From Deltaproteobacteria bacterium (GTDB lineage Bacteria > Desulfobacterota > Syntrophorhabdia > Syntrophorhabdales > Syntrophorhabdaceae): 64,000 bases of DNA. The notes beneath the pieces are model-generated. The model was not told the origin of the DNA and did no database searches. It worked only from the letters and a program-made list of their open reading frames with translations. Of this stretch, positions 52,500 through 62,202 are shown piece by piece (within the stretch, counting starts at the first letter, position 1; each line of letters begins with the position of its first letter). The position numbers and the translations under genes were made by a program. The stretch is from positions 46,719 to 110,718 of the forward strand of contig JAKPCK010000130.1 in NCBI GenBank assembly GCA_029553295.1, in the 5' to 3' direction.

Positions 52500-53558
52500 C
52501 TATTTATTCCTTTTATACATTGTCTGGACTGCCTGAAATACCTCATCAGCTGTTATGCTGTCAAGGCAGATCCTGTTTTTACATCCCCTGTTTTTGCAGG
52601 GGCTGCAGGCTATATCTTTTCGCACAACCATGGAATCAGTGCCATAGGGTGCATTTATCCTGTGGTCAGTTGGCCCGAATATGGCAACAACTGGTGTCTT
52701 TGCCGATGCAGCAAGGTGCATAACACCTGTATCACCGCTTATATAGAGTTTCACCCTTTTAAGGAGTGCAAAAAGCTGGGATATATCTGTGGGACAGGCA
52801 AGAAAAACACCCCTGCCTGACTCCTTTACAAGGGCCTCCGCCTCTTCCTTCTCCCCTGGCCCCCATAGGATTAATATATATACCCCTAATTGGGCCCTTA
52901 TCTTTCTTATAAGCTGGACATATCGATCAAATCCCCATCTCTTGAAGCCGCTCCCGGGGCTTGAAAAGGGGTTTATGGCAAAGATATCCCCCAGGATCCC
53001 TGCCTCTTTGAAGAAATCATCAATATATCCAAAGTATCTCTGTGGCACTGTTAATCTTGTATCCGGGATACCCCTTCCTGCACCGAGATAGTTTGCTATG
53101 AGCATATTACGTTCAACCTTGTGTAGCCTTTTGTCTGTCCCTTTTATCCTCTCGTCGTAGAGGAGGTGGCTTTTTTCCTTGGCATATGTATTATCGAAGC
53201 CTATAAGCCTCTTGCCCCTGGCTATCTTGGAGAGAATTATGCTTTTTAGTATCCCGTGAAAATCCAGTATAAGGTCATATTCAATTGCCCTCAGTTCCCT
53301 GACAAAACCCCTCAAAAGGCCAAAGGCCTCCTTTAAATAACCATTTTTCAGGTTATTTACCACCTTTTTCCTGGGAAATCTAATGACCTTTTCTACAAAT
53401 CCCTGATATGATAGGAAATCTCCAACAGGGCCCTCTATTAACCATGAGACGTGTGCACCGGGGAGGTGATTTTTTATGGCGATTACAGCAGGGATAGTCA
53501 TCAGTACATCACCAAGGGAGCTCAGCCGGACGACAAGGATGTTTTTCTCATCCTGCAT
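52500..53558 (-). CDS. GT9 LPS heptosyltransferase (WaaC-like)
   Basis: 352 residues. 'ILVVRLSSLGDVLMTIPAVIAIKNHLP' is typical of heptosyltransferase I, 'AINPFSSPGSGFKRWGFDRY' and 'ISGDTGVMHLAASAKTPVVAIFGPTDH' the nucleotide-sugar site. Attaches the first heptose to Kdo-lipid A. Abuts the radical SAM gene and overlaps ybgC by 11 bases. Confidence 0.9.
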   Translation of the reverse strand: MQDEKNILVVRLSSLGDVLMTIPAVIAIKNHLPGAHVSWLIEGPVGDFLSYQGFVEKVIRFPRKKVVNNLKNGYLKEAFGLLRGFVRELRAIEYDLILDFHGILKSIILSKIARGKRLIGFDNTYAKEKSHLLYDERIKGTDKRLHKVERNMLIANYLGAGRGIPDTRLTVPQRYFGYIDDFFKEAGILGDIFAINPFSSPGSGFKRWGFDRYVQLIRKIRAQLGVYILILWGPGEKEEAEALVKESGRGVFLACPTDISQLFALLKRVKLYISGDTGVMHLAASAKTPVVAIFGPTDHRINAPYGTDSMVVRKDIACSPCKNRGCKNRICLDSITADEVFQAVQTMYKRNK

Positions 53559-53985
53559 CTTTTAAGGTTTCTAACAGATATTTGGGGATTAGAACAGGTT
53601 TCTTATCAGAGTTTGTGCATATATGCATTGTCTTCCCCTCTACGATTATCTCACTGTCTCTGTAAATCTTATACTGGAATGTAAGCCCCCTTGATCTCCA
53701 TTCTGCTATCCTTGTCCTTACTGTGAGCTCATCATCGTATAAGGCAGGGTTATAATATTTTACCTCCATCCTCACCACTACAAGATGGTAGCCCCTCTCC
53801 TCAAACTCCCTGTATGTAAAACCCTTCTGCCTCATATATTCACTTCTACCTATCTCAAAATATACAGGGTAGTTTCCATAATAGACTATGCCCATCCTGT
53901 CTGTATCTGCATATCTGACCCTGACCGGGACATGGATAAAACCATCCTCATCTTGTCTGTATAGTGTCTCCATATTTTTTACCAT
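53548..53985 (-). CDS. YbgC-type acyl-CoA thioesterase (hotdog fold)
   Basis: 145 residues. 'VRVRYADTDRMGIVYYGNYPVYFEIGRSEYMR' contains the catalytic Asp of the 4-hydroxybenzoyl-CoA thioesterase/YbgC family. Hydrolyses acyl-CoAs, often near envelope genes. The next Met (residue 5) is also a possible start. Confidence 0.9.
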   Translation of the reverse strand: MVKNMETLYRQDEDGFIHVPVRVRYADTDRMGIVYYGNYPVYFEIGRSEYMRQKGFTYREFEERGYHLVVVRMEVKYYNPALYDDELTVRTRIAEWRSRGLTFQYKIYRDSEIIVEGKTMHICTNSDKKPVLIPKYLLETLKDAG

Positions 53986-53987
53986 CC

Positions 53988-54863
53988 TTATAAAGCCCTC
54001 ATAAATTCAGGCCTGAGCATGGAAGGGTCTTTCTGGTCAAGGACATACCTGATGGATTTGAGGATCTTCTCCTTTTCCTCAGGCAGCCATGCCTTGACAG
54101 GTAGATAGTTGGATGCATGGTTAGAGGCAAAGAACATATGCGTCGGGTTTGTGTTCTGTATCATAATCTCCAATTCTTCCAGGAGCATGTATGGTGATGG
54201 CACTTGAAACTCACCCCTTTTTATCTGCTCTGCCAGGGGTGTCCCCGGGACTACGATTACGCTTAATGCCCCGGCATATTCAGGGTCTATCCTTGTAAGG
54301 AATTTGCCTGTCTCCTCTGCGTGCTGTCTACTTCTCTCTACACCGCCGAGACCCAGAAGCACTGTAACAGACAGTATTATGCCTGCATCCTTTACCCTTT
54401 TTGCTGCCTCTGCGGTCTTGTCCAGTGTTGTCCCCTTGCATACCCTATCCAGGACCACCTGGTCCCCTGATTCAACACCCAGATAGATTATCCCCACACC
54501 GAGGTCTTTGAGTAATTTTAAATCCTCCACAGACTTCTTGAGTATAGATTTGGTGTTACCGTATATGCCTATCCTCTCAAGCCTCGGGAATGCATCCCTT
54601 ACAAGCTGGATAATGGGGATAAGCCTCTTCTGGGGTATTATAAGGGCATCACCATCAGCTATAAAGACCTTTTTTATAAAACGGGCAAACTGCCTTGCCT
54701 CATCAACATCCTCTTTTACCTCTTCAAAGCTCTTTATCCTGAACTTCTTGTCCTTGTATGAACCACAGAATGTGCATTTATTGTGCGAACAGCCTACAGT
54801 CACCTGTAGAATCAGGCTGTCTGCCTCACTTGGGGGTCTGTATATTGCACCTTCGTATTTCAT
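53988..54863 (-). CDS. Radical SAM protein with CX4CX2C cluster motif
   Basis: 291 residues. The cluster motif is Cys25-x4-Cys30-x2-Cys33 ('VTVGCSHNKCTFCGSY'), with one more residue in the first gap than the usual CX3CX2C; known for a subset of COG1032-like proteins. 'GIIYLGVESGDQVVLDRVCKG' is the SAM-binding region. Reaction unknown. Overlaps ftsB by 4 bases. Confidence 0.85.
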   Translation of the reverse strand: MKYEGAIYRPPSEADSLILQVTVGCSHNKCTFCGSYKDKKFRIKSFEEVKEDVDEARQFARFIKKVFIADGDALIIPQKRLIPIIQLVRDAFPRLERIGIYGNTKSILKKSVEDLKLLKDLGVGIIYLGVESGDQVVLDRVCKGTTLDKTAEAAKRVKDAGIILSVTVLLGLGGVERSRQHAEETGKFLTRIDPEYAGALSVIVVPGTPLAEQIKRGEFQVPSPYMLLEELEIMIQNTNPTHMFFASNHASNYLPVKAWLPEEKEKILKSIRYVLDQKDPSMLRPEFMRAL

Positions 54864-55159
54864 CTCTCTATCCTGTATAATTTTTCTCCCTCCCTTAACA
54901 GGCCATATCTCATCCTTACCACCTCTTCAAGATACTTCTCATCCTTTCTCAGCCTGTCTATCTCTCGGGAGAGGCTTATATTCTCCTGCTCAAGCTTTTT
55001 TGTATTTTTGTCTATCCTTGCCAGTTCCACCTTCATCTTGATATAACTAAAAAGGCCGTCTTCATAAAAAATAACAGAAAAAATAAGGACGATGAGAAGA
55101 ACCAGCAGGCCATTTTTTTTTATAAAATCCTCAAGCACTAATAATAATATAAACGGCAT
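54860..55159 (-). CDS. Septum formation initiator protein (FtsB/DivIC-like)
   Basis: 99 residues: one membrane helix (about 14-28, 'GLLVLLIVLIFSVIFY'), then a coiled coil ('IDKNTKKLEQENISLSREIDRLRKD') and 'EEVVRMRYGLLREGEKLYRI', the classical FtsB/DivIC layout. Part of the FtsQLB division complex. A promoter-like TTGACT-18-TATATT overlaps the annotated ATG, so a GTG at 55138 is a possible alternative start. Confidence 0.88.
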   Translation of the reverse strand: MPFILLLVLEDFIKKNGLLVLLIVLIFSVIFYEDGLFSYIKMKVELARIDKNTKKLEQENISLSREIDRLRKDEKYLEEVVRMRYGLLREGEKLYRIER

Positions 55160-55218
55160 AGAGACAAAAAGTCAACCTATCTGTTGAAAAATACAGCGGT
55201 CTATAGTAACCTAAAAAA

Positions 55219-56199
55219 ATGAAGGACATCATAGTTGCCATGGGTTCTAAAGACAATGCCCATGAGGATATAGGCATCCTGAGCCGTCAATTCTACGATT
55301 CACCGCAAAACATCATAGTCTCCGGAGAGGGGATAAGGGATACTGTTGCAGGGATAGCATCAAGTCTCTTCTTAGAGGACAGGATTGTCCTTACCCTTAT
55401 AGACCCCGGTAAAGAGATTATAGATGAGATAAGGACACACCTTGTCTCCCTAAAGGGTAGGGTCCCTGTTATTATCTATATGACATCAGAGACAAAACCT
55501 TTCCTTCCCGGGGTTGAGGCAGAGGTTGTGGTCATGGAAAAGGAATCGGATAAGAGGGTAAAGGACAGGGTAACTGCCCTACTGAAAAGATACGGCAAGC
55601 AGATGACAGATAAGGCATTTGAGCTTTTGAAGGAGAGGATAAGGGATGAGGCTGTCCTTGAGACAGAACTCATGAAGCTTATAAACTATTCCGGTGATAA
55701 AAAGAGGATAGATTCCAAGGATGTATTAGCCATAACAGCCCAGACACATCAGGATGACCTCATTGGATTTTTTGATGCCTTCTCCAATAAGGATAAAAAA
55801 AAGATGATGTATATACTCGACAACCTGATAAACACCATGAACCTCCCTTTAGATACGGCAATCATTATCATCCACAGCTACCTTGTAAAGCAGACCAGGC
55901 TCCTGCTCCACGCCAAGGACACAGAGGATAGATCAGGACCATATACAAAATACCCTGATTTTACAAAGATACTGAACAGGTGGAAGGATTCCATGGACAT
56001 TAAGCCTGTTGAAAAAAAGCAGTATCTCCCCTTTCAGAAAGGCTTCTATGCCTACAAGCTCTCTAATATAAGCAGGAAGTTTGATAAAAAAGACCTTATA
56101 TCATTCCTCGATACACTTTCAAAGATTGATTTGGCCATAAAAAGAGGTCCTGAGCATGAACGTCGCATCATATTGGAGACAGGTCTTTTAGAGATTTAG
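55219..56199 (+). CDS. holA: DNA polymerase III delta subunit
   Basis: 326 residues. Layout of HolA clamp-loader subunit: N-terminal nucleotide-binding-like domain ('DIIVAMGSKDNAHEDIG'), 'EAVLETELMKLINYSGD' and 'DLIGFFDAFSNKDKKKMMYILDNLI' in domain III and 'FYAYKLSNISRKFDKKDLISFLDTLSKIDLAIKRG' at the end. Loads the sliding clamp. No clear ribosome site before the ATG. Followed without a gap by the M50 protease gene. Confidence 0.85.
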   Translation: MKDIIVAMGSKDNAHEDIGILSRQFYDSPQNIIVSGEGIRDTVAGIASSLFLEDRIVLTLIDPGKEIIDEIRTHLVSLKGRVPVIIYMTSETKPFLPGVEAEVVVMEKESDKRVKDRVTALLKRYGKQMTDKAFELLKERIRDEAVLETELMKLINYSGDKKRIDSKDVLAITAQTHQDDLIGFFDAFSNKDKKKMMYILDNLINTMNLPLDTAIIIIHSYLVKQTRLLLHAKDTEDRSGPYTKYPDFTKILNRWKDSMDIKPVEKKQYLPFQKGFYAYKLSNISRKFDKKDLISFLDTLSKIDLAIKRGPEHERRIILETGLLEI

Positions 56200-57048
56200 A
56201 TGATCCATATAGTCCTATTCCTACTCACCTTTGCCTCTACCTGGTTTGTCGGGGGTATCCTTTACAGCCTCTCCATTATGAGCATACTCTTTGCCCATGA
56301 GATGGGGCATTATATCATGAGCAGGAGATACGGGATCCCTGCAACCCTGCCCTATTTTATACCCTTTCCCCTCTCACCCTTTGGCACCTTTGGGGCTATC
56401 ATTAAGATGAAGGGCATTATAATAAACAAGAGGGCCTTATTTGACATAGGGGTAGGCGGTCCCCTTGCAGGATTTATAGTCTCTCTGCCTTTTATCTATG
56501 TGGGGATAAAGCTCTCCCATGTGGGACCCATCCCTGCCCATCAGGGGTTTCTGGAGCTTGGCGACCCATTATTATTTAAACTCTTTCAGATAGCGCTGGT
56601 GGGTGAGATACCTGATGGACATGATTTGATACTCCACCCCTTTGCATACGCAGGGTGGGTTGGATTATTTGTTACAGCGCTGAATCTCCTGCCTGCAGGT
56701 CAGCTCGATGGTGGACACATAGTCTATGCAGTATTCGGTGAGAGAAGCAGGAAGATATACATGCTTGTATTACTGGTTCTGGGTATCTATGCAGTATTTT
56801 TTAACCAGGGTTGGCTTGCCCTTGTCATTCTCCTTTTTATATTCGGCATGAGACACCCGAGACCCATAGACATGGAAACAGGGCTCGACAGCAAAAGACG
56901 TTTATTGGCCCTTGTGATACTTATTATATTTATCCTCTCCTTTACCCCTAAACCATTCCCGTCTTTAACTATAGACAGAGAGATGGAGAGACTAAAAGAG
57001 CCTAAAGAGGTGGTTGCTTCCCTTGAAGCAGGGTTATTATCTCCATAA
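56200..57048 (+). CDS. M50 family site-2-type membrane protease
   Basis: 282 residues, six or so membrane segments. Zinc motif His33-Glu34-x2-His37 ('LFAHEMGHYIM'), and 'LNLLPAGQLDGGHIVYA' with the third-ligand Asp. Cuts transmembrane segments of signalling proteins. Resembles the plant EGY/bacterial YwhC-like type. ATG directly follows the holA stop; its 3' end overlaps merR by 47 bases on the opposite strand. Confidence 0.9.
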   Translation: MIHIVLFLLTFASTWFVGGILYSLSIMSILFAHEMGHYIMSRRYGIPATLPYFIPFPLSPFGTFGAIIKMKGIIINKRALFDIGVGGPLAGFIVSLPFIYVGIKLSHVGPIPAHQGFLELGDPLLFKLFQIALVGEIPDGHDLILHPFAYAGWVGLFVTALNLLPAGQLDGGHIVYAVFGERSRKIYMLVLLVLGIYAVFFNQGWLALVILLFIFGMRHPRPIDMETGLDSKRRLLALVILIIFILSFTPKPFPSLTIDREMERLKEPKEVVASLEAGLLSP

Positions 57049-57322
57049 GCTCCTCTTTTATCTCATCCATGATGTGTCTCTTGTCATTTAAAAACTTTTT
57101 TGCCCCATCTATAGTATACTTCTTCTCGTAGAGGAGTTTTTTGATTGTGATTATGGTATCGAGGTCTTTACGTTTATATAGCCTCTGTCCCTTAGGGCTT
57201 TTAATGGGTTTAATGTCTTTAAACTCCTGCTCCCAGTATCTCAGGACATGGGGTTTCAAACCTGTTAGGTTACAAACCTCCTTAATCCTATAAAATACCC
57301 TGTCAGGGACTTCCTGAGCCAT
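57002..57322 (-). CDS. MerR-family transcriptional regulator
   Basis: 106 residues. MerR HTH with wing: 'FYRIKEVCNLTGLKPHVLRYWEQEFKDIKPIKSPKGQRLYKRKDL', then a helical dimerisation stretch. No metal-binding Cys and no effector domain. Placed beyond ihfA, a position seen in many Gram-negatives; target unknown. Confidence 0.9.
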   Translation of the reverse strand: MAQEVPDRVFYRIKEVCNLTGLKPHVLRYWEQEFKDIKPIKSPKGQRLYKRKDLDTIITIKKLLYEKKYTIDGAKKFLNDKRHIMDEIKEELMEIITLLQGKQPPL

Positions 57323-57327
57323 TTTTT

Positions 57328-57606
57328 TTATTTACTATTTATTTCCTCTTTAAATACCTGACTTAGCCTGAAGTTTAATACCTTGCGCTCAGCGATCTTG
57401 ATCTCTTCCCCTGTCTGGGGATTCCTGCCCCTCCTTGCCCTCTTTGTCTTTACAATAAAATTACCAAACCCTGACAGTTTTACATTCTCCTCTTTTGCAA
57501 GGGTCTCTTTTATTGTCTGAAAAAAGGCATCCACTATATTGGCACACTCCCTTTTTGAAAACCCGAGTTTTTCATACAGGCTTGCTACTATCTCTATCTT
57601 GGTCAT
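57328..57606 (-). CDS. ihfA: Integration host factor, alpha subunit (HU/IHF family)
   Basis: 92 residues. 'MTKIEIVASLYEKLGFSKRECANIVDAFFQTIKE', 'VKLSGFGNFIVKTKRARRGRNPQTGEEIKI' with the DNA-intercalating Pro in the beta arm. Position right after pheT is that of ihfA in Escherichia, supporting the alpha assignment. Bends DNA at promoters and replication sites. Confidence 0.92.
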   Translation of the reverse strand: MTKIEIVASLYEKLGFSKRECANIVDAFFQTIKETLAKEENVKLSGFGNFIVKTKRARRGRNPQTGEEIKIAERKVLNFRLSQVFKEEINSK

Positions 57607-57616
57607 CTCATCCTCC

Positions 57617-59998
57617 TTAAACCCTCAGTGTTATACCTTCTATTTGTGTAAGTTCATCTATTATCTTTTGCTGAATTGCATTTACTGTCTCATCCCTCAG
57701 CGTCTCTTCAAATGACTGGAACACAACCCTGAAAGAGACGCTCCTTTTGTCTTTTTTGAACATATCAAAAACACCCACAGATACAATAAGGGGTGACAGG
57801 TTTTTTATGCTGTCTATGAGCCTTGCCACAGGCACGGCCTCGTCAACAAAGAAGGAGAAATCCCTTATCGCCTGTGGATACCTCGGTATTGCCCTGTATT
57901 GGAAATCAAGTACACCCCTATCCAAGATTACACTACATCCAATCTCTGCACAATAGGTTTTTTGTTCTATTTCGTATAATCTTAAGATATCCTCCCTTAC
58001 CTCACCTAACCAGCCTATCTTTTTTCCGTCAATATATATATCAGCAGACCTATTGTTCTCTAAAAAAGGTTCTTTGCCTGCCTTAATCTCAAAAACCAGA
58101 CCGAGTCGCTCTGCCAGACCCTCTATTATACCCTTTATGTCAAAAAAGTCATATTCCCCGGGCTGCTCCCTCCAGAAATACTCCCTCTCCTTGCCGGTCA
58201 TGGCCAGAAAGAGATTGAGATGTTCTTCAGGGAGGTTTTCATTGTTGGATATAAACACCTTCCCAAGTTCAAAGACCTTTATGTTCTTTATACCCCTGTT
58301 TATGTTATAGGCTATATTTTTCAACACATTGGGGGCCATGAATGTCCTCATTACCCCGTAATCCTTTGATATGGGATTGATGATTGAGACACTTGATGAC
58401 CTGGAATCAGAAGGGGGTATGAGGAAATTATCTATATCCTTTCTACCCATGAAGGCGAAGTTTATCACCTCAAAAAAACCTGCAGAGACAAGGAAGTCCT
58501 TCAATACATTTATGACCCTGTTCTTCCTGCCCCTCTTCAGTTGTGTCATGGCAGATGCCGGTGTGGTGACAGGGATATTTTCATAGCCATATATCCTTGC
58601 CACCTCCTCCACTATATCCATATGTTCGCTTATATCATGTCTGAACCAGGGGATTGAGACAACAAAACCGTTTTCCTCCTCCTTTAAGATATGGAGGTCT
58701 ATAGACCTCAATGCACTAAGAACATCCCTGTGGTCTATGGTTGTGCCGAGGACCTCATTTATCTTTCCAAAGCTTATAAAGATGCCCTCTTTCTTTTTTG
58801 CCTCATTCACCTCCATATTGCCTTTTAATATCTCACCCCCGGCAATCTGTCTCATCAAATCTATTGCCCTCTGGGCTGCAAAATCCACATTCTCAAGGTC
58901 AATACCCTTTTCGAATCTCAGCGACGCCTCAGACTTTATGCCAATCCTCCTTGATGTCCTTCTTATAAACATAGGATTAAAATATGCACTCTCCAGGGCA
59001 ATAATCCTTGTCTCGTCCGTTATCTCTGAGTTCTCACCACCCATAATCCCTGCCAGTGCCACAGGCCCCTTGCCATCACAGATGAGGATATCCCCCTTTT
59101 CAAGCTGCCTGTCCTCTCCATCAAGGGTTCGGAAAACTATAGGGTTTTCTGCAACCCTTACCTCTATCCTCCTGTCATTTAACCTCTCATAGTCAAAGGC
59201 ATGGAGGGGTTGCCCAAGCTCAAGCATAACATAGTTTGTTACATCTACTATGGCGTTGATGGGCCTCATCCCGCACTTCAGAATCCTATCCCTCATCCAG
59301 AAAGGTGATGTTACTATTGATGCACCCCTTATCATCCGCAGTACATACCTTGGGCATGCCTCTGTATCCAGTATCCTCAGGGATATGACATCCTCTATCT
59401 TCTCTTTTGATGTTGTCTCCATCTTGAATATGGGTATCTTTGCCTTTTGATTCAGGATACTTGCCACCTCACGGGCTATGCCGTAGATGGACATACAATC
59501 CCCCCTGTTGGGTGGGACGTTTATATCAAATATGCAATCCCTTATACCCGGTAAATCATCAAGCGGACGACCTACTATGGCATCCCCTGGCAGGATAAAT
59601 ATACCGCTGTGGTCTTCTGAGAGACCGAGTTCCCTCTCAGAACATAACATCCCATATGATGTTATACCCCTTATAGCCCTTGTCTCGATCTTTGTCCCAT
59701 CCTTCAGGGATGCCCCTTTTAGGGCTATGGGTACCTTATCGCCACGAGAGATATTCTTTGCCCCACAGAGCACAGATACCTCCTCTTTCCCGATATCCAC
59801 AATGCATAGAGAGAGGTTCTCTGCATTGGGGTGTTGTGTTATCTCTTTTATGCAACCTACCACAACACCACTAAAACAGGGTGTGCGGTCTTCAATGGCC
59901 TCTACCTCAAGGCCCCTCATGGTGAGCCTGTAGGCAAGCTCCTGGGGCGTTATATCTATGACAACAAACTCCTTTAACCACTCAAAAGGTACTCTCAC
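57617..59998 (-). CDS. pheT: Phenylalanyl-tRNA synthetase beta subunit
   Basis: 793 residues. tRNA-binding/OB domain at about 40-150, B3/B4 editing region at about 205-370 ('INAIVDVTNYVMLELGQPLHAFD'), B5 at about 400-470, and the C-terminal anticodon-binding domain ('YRAIPRYPQAIRDFSFFVDE'). Lies 10 bases after pheS. Confidence 0.97.
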   Translation of the reverse strand: MRVPFEWLKEFVVIDITPQELAYRLTMRGLEVEAIEDRTPCFSGVVVGCIKEITQHPNAENLSLCIVDIGKEEVSVLCGAKNISRGDKVPIALKGASLKDGTKIETRAIRGITSYGMLCSERELGLSEDHSGIFILPGDAIVGRPLDDLPGIRDCIFDINVPPNRGDCMSIYGIAREVASILNQKAKIPIFKMETTSKEKIEDVISLRILDTEACPRYVLRMIRGASIVTSPFWMRDRILKCGMRPINAIVDVTNYVMLELGQPLHAFDYERLNDRRIEVRVAENPIVFRTLDGEDRQLEKGDILICDGKGPVALAGIMGGENSEITDETRIIALESAYFNPMFIRRTSRRIGIKSEASLRFEKGIDLENVDFAAQRAIDLMRQIAGGEILKGNMEVNEAKKKEGIFISFGKINEVLGTTIDHRDVLSALRSIDLHILKEEENGFVVSIPWFRHDISEHMDIVEEVARIYGYENIPVTTPASAMTQLKRGRKNRVINVLKDFLVSAGFFEVINFAFMGRKDIDNFLIPPSDSRSSSVSIINPISKDYGVMRTFMAPNVLKNIAYNINRGIKNIKVFELGKVFISNNENLPEEHLNLFLAMTGKEREYFWREQPGEYDFFDIKGIIEGLAERLGLVFEIKAGKEPFLENNRSADIYIDGKKIGWLGEVREDILRLYEIEQKTYCAEIGCSVILDRGVLDFQYRAIPRYPQAIRDFSFFVDEAVPVARLIDSIKNLSPLIVSVGVFDMFKKDKRSVSFRVVFQSFEETLRDETVNAIQQKIIDELTQIEGITLRV

Positions 59999-60008
59999 TT
60001 TTCCTGCC

Positions 60009-61022
60009 TCAGAATTGGGATAAAAATCTCAAATCGTTGTAATAAAACTGCCTTATATCATCTATACCATATTTCAACATGGCTATACGCTCTACGCCCA
60101 TACCGAATGCAAAGCCTGTAATCTCCTCCGGGTCATAGCCCACATTCCTGAATACCTGTGGGTTGACCATACCTGAACCGAGTATCTCGAGCCAGCCCGT
60201 GTCTTTGCATACCCTGCAACCCTCTCCCCTGCATATGACGCATCTTATGTCAACCTCAGCAGAGGGCTCTGTAAATGGAAAATAACTCGGCCTGAACCTC
60301 AACGATGTCTCATCACCGAACATCTCGTGTATGAATATGGTTAGTATGCCCTTGAGGTCTGAAAATCTTATATGCCTGTCCACCATGAGCCCCTCTACCT
60401 GATGAAACATAGGTGTATGGGATATGTCGTTATCGCATCTATATACTGCACCGGGGGATATAATCCTCACCGGAGGGAGCTGCGACTCCATGACCCTTAC
60501 CTGGACAGGTGATGTATGTGTCCTAAGGACTACACCGTCTTTTATATAAAATGTGTCCTGCATATCCCTGGCAGGGTGGTGAGGGGGTATATTCAAGGCC
60601 TCAAAATTATAATAGTCCAGCTCAATGTCTGGCCCCTCTGCCACAGAAAAGCCAAGGGATGCAAATATGTCTATAATCTCTGAGAATATCTTTGTAATCG
60701 GGTGTTTTTTACCTATTATGGGTATCTTGCCGGGAAGGGTTATGTCTATCCGTGATGCCTTTTCCTCTTCCTGCCGTCTTTTCTCCTCGAGTCCTGCCTT
60801 TATCTCTTTGAGCCTGTTTTCTGTGGCCTCTTTCAGGGTGTTTATCTGCTGGCCATAAACCCTCTTCTCCTCTTTGCCCAGCAGCCTTATCCTCTCTATA
60901 AACTCTGAAAAAAGCCCCTTTCTACCAAGGAGATAGGCCCTTACATTATTCAGGTCCTCCATGGTTTTGATAGAGGAGAGCCTGTTCTCTACTGTAGCCT
61001 TCAGTTCCTCTAAACCGTCCAT
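60009..61022 (-). CDS. pheS: Phenylalanyl-tRNA synthetase alpha subunit
   Basis: 337 residues. N-terminal coiled coil, then class II catalytic core: motif 2 'RTHTSPVQVRVMESQLPPVRIISPGAVYRCDN', 'THTPMFHQVEGL' and motif 3 'GFAFGMGVERIAMLKYGIDDIR'. 20 bases after rplT. Confidence 0.97.
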   Translation of the reverse strand: MDGLEELKATVENRLSSIKTMEDLNNVRAYLLGRKGLFSEFIERIRLLGKEEKRVYGQQINTLKEATENRLKEIKAGLEEKRRQEEEKASRIDITLPGKIPIIGKKHPITKIFSEIIDIFASLGFSVAEGPDIELDYYNFEALNIPPHHPARDMQDTFYIKDGVVLRTHTSPVQVRVMESQLPPVRIISPGAVYRCDNDISHTPMFHQVEGLMVDRHIRFSDLKGILTIFIHEMFGDETSLRFRPSYFPFTEPSAEVDIRCVICRGEGCRVCKDTGWLEILGSGMVNPQVFRNVGYDPEEITGFAFGMGVERIAMLKYGIDDIRQFYYNDLRFLSQF

Positions 61023-61042
61023 ATCGCTATAAGCTCTTTTAA

Positions 61043-61423
61043 TCAGGCGTTATAGGTCTTAGACTTTTCCTGTATGGCTGCCTTAACCCTTGAGATAACC
61101 GCCTCAAAACCTGACGGGTCATTAACAGCCATATCTGCAAGGGATTTCCTGTCAAGCCCTACATTTGCAAGCTTCAAGCCATTGATAAACCTGCTGTAAG
61201 ACAGACCATATGACCGGCATGCTGCATTTATCCTCGTGATCCAGAGGGCCCTGAATTCTCTCTTTCTTGTGCGTCTGTGTATATAGGCATACTTTAATGC
61301 CTTAAATACAGCCCTTTTTGCTACACTGTATGTAGTCCTCCTGCTTGCATACATACCCCTTGCAAGCTTCAGTATCTTTTTTCTTCTTCTTCTTGCCTTA
61401 ACACCTCTTTTTGCCCTTGGCAT
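61043..61423 (-). CDS. rplT: Ribosomal protein L20
   Basis: 126 residues, slightly longer than the usual 117-120 at the C-terminus. '[29 protein letters not shown]' basic N-terminus and '[21 protein letters not shown]' are diagnostic. Between rpmI and pheS as in most bacteria. Confidence 0.97.
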   Translation of the reverse strand: MPRAKRGVKARRRRKKILKLARGMYASRRTTYSVAKRAVFKALKYAYIHRRTRKREFRALWITRINAACRSYGLSYSRFINGLKLANVGLDRKSLADMAVNDPSGFEAVISRVKAAIQEKSKTYNA

Positions 61424-61470
61424 ATCTATACACCTCTCATTCCTTTATGTTCTTCTGTCTTATAAATCTT

Positions 61471-61668
61471 TTATAGATAGGGGATAAGCTTTTTTATCCT
61501 CTTTGCATCTGCAGGGTGCACAGTATCAGACCTGGAAAGCCTTCTTTTCATCTTTGGTGTCTTTGAAGAAAGCAGATGGCTGTGAAAGGCCTTTGACCTC
61601 TTTATCTTTCCAGACCCGGTTACCTTAACCCTCTTTGCCAATCCTCTGTGTGTCTTTTGTTTTGGCAT
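61471..61668 (-). CDS. rpmI: Ribosomal protein L35
   Basis: 65 residues starting '[28 protein letters not shown]'. The frame opens with a TTG codon just before the ATG, but AGGAGG is 6 bases from the ATG at 61668. Between infC and rplT. Confidence 0.96.
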   Translation of the reverse strand: MPKQKTHRGLAKRVKVTGSGKIKRSKAFHSHLLSSKTPKMKRRLSRSDTVHPADAKRIKKLIPYL

Positions 61669-61681
61669 CAACTACCTCCTC

Positions 61682-62197
61682 TTATAGTGGAGCAAAGACC
61701 ATAACAATATTTCTGCCGTCAAACTTCTGTCTCTGTTCCAGATTGCCTACATCTCTTATAGAATCTATTATCTTCTGTGCCAGTTTCTCTCCCATATCCA
61801 CATGGAGAATCTCTCTACCCTTAAACATAACAATGACCTTTACCTTATTGCCTTCATTGAGGAACTCCCTTATGTGTTTTATCTTGAAGTCAAGGTCATG
61901 TTGTTCTATCTTCAATCCCAGCTTTATCTCTTTTATCTGTATAACTGTCTGTTTCTTCTTTGCCTCCTGTGCCTTCTTTGCAAGCTGATATTTATACTTC
62001 CCGTAATCCATAATCTTGCACACAGGAGGGGTTGCCTTTGGTGAAACCTCTACAAGGTCAAGGTCACGCTCCCTTGCCATTCTTATGGCATCTATGGTGG
62101 GAACAATGCCAAGCTGCTTACCGTTTTCATCTATCAGCCTGACCTCCCTTACCTTTATCTTCTCATTTATGTTTATATCTTTGATATCCTTTCCTAT
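61682..62197 (-). CDS. infC: Translation initiation factor IF-3, probable AUA start
   Basis: 171 residues with the chosen start. 'INEKIKVREVRLIDENGKQLGIV', 'VSPKATPPVCKIMDYGKYKYQ' and the C-terminal 'VMFKGREILHVDMGEKLAQ' are IF-3. The frame opens with GTG at 62206, but that GTG is inside the perfect AGGAGGTGA ribosome site (62211-62203). The codon at a normal distance, 8 bases after AGGAGG, is ATA at 62197-62195. infC genes are known to use non-AUG starts (AUU in Escherichia) for autoregulation. Confidence 0.9.
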   Translation of the reverse strand: MGKDIKDININEKIKVREVRLIDENGKQLGIVPTIDAIRMARERDLDLVEVSPKATPPVCKIMDYGKYKYQLAKKAQEAKKKQTVIQIKEIKLGLKIEQHDLDFKIKHIREFLNEGNKVKVIVMFKGREILHVDMGEKLAQKIIDSIRDVGNLEQRQKFDGRNIVMVFAPL

Positions 62198-62202
62198 AAA
62201 AC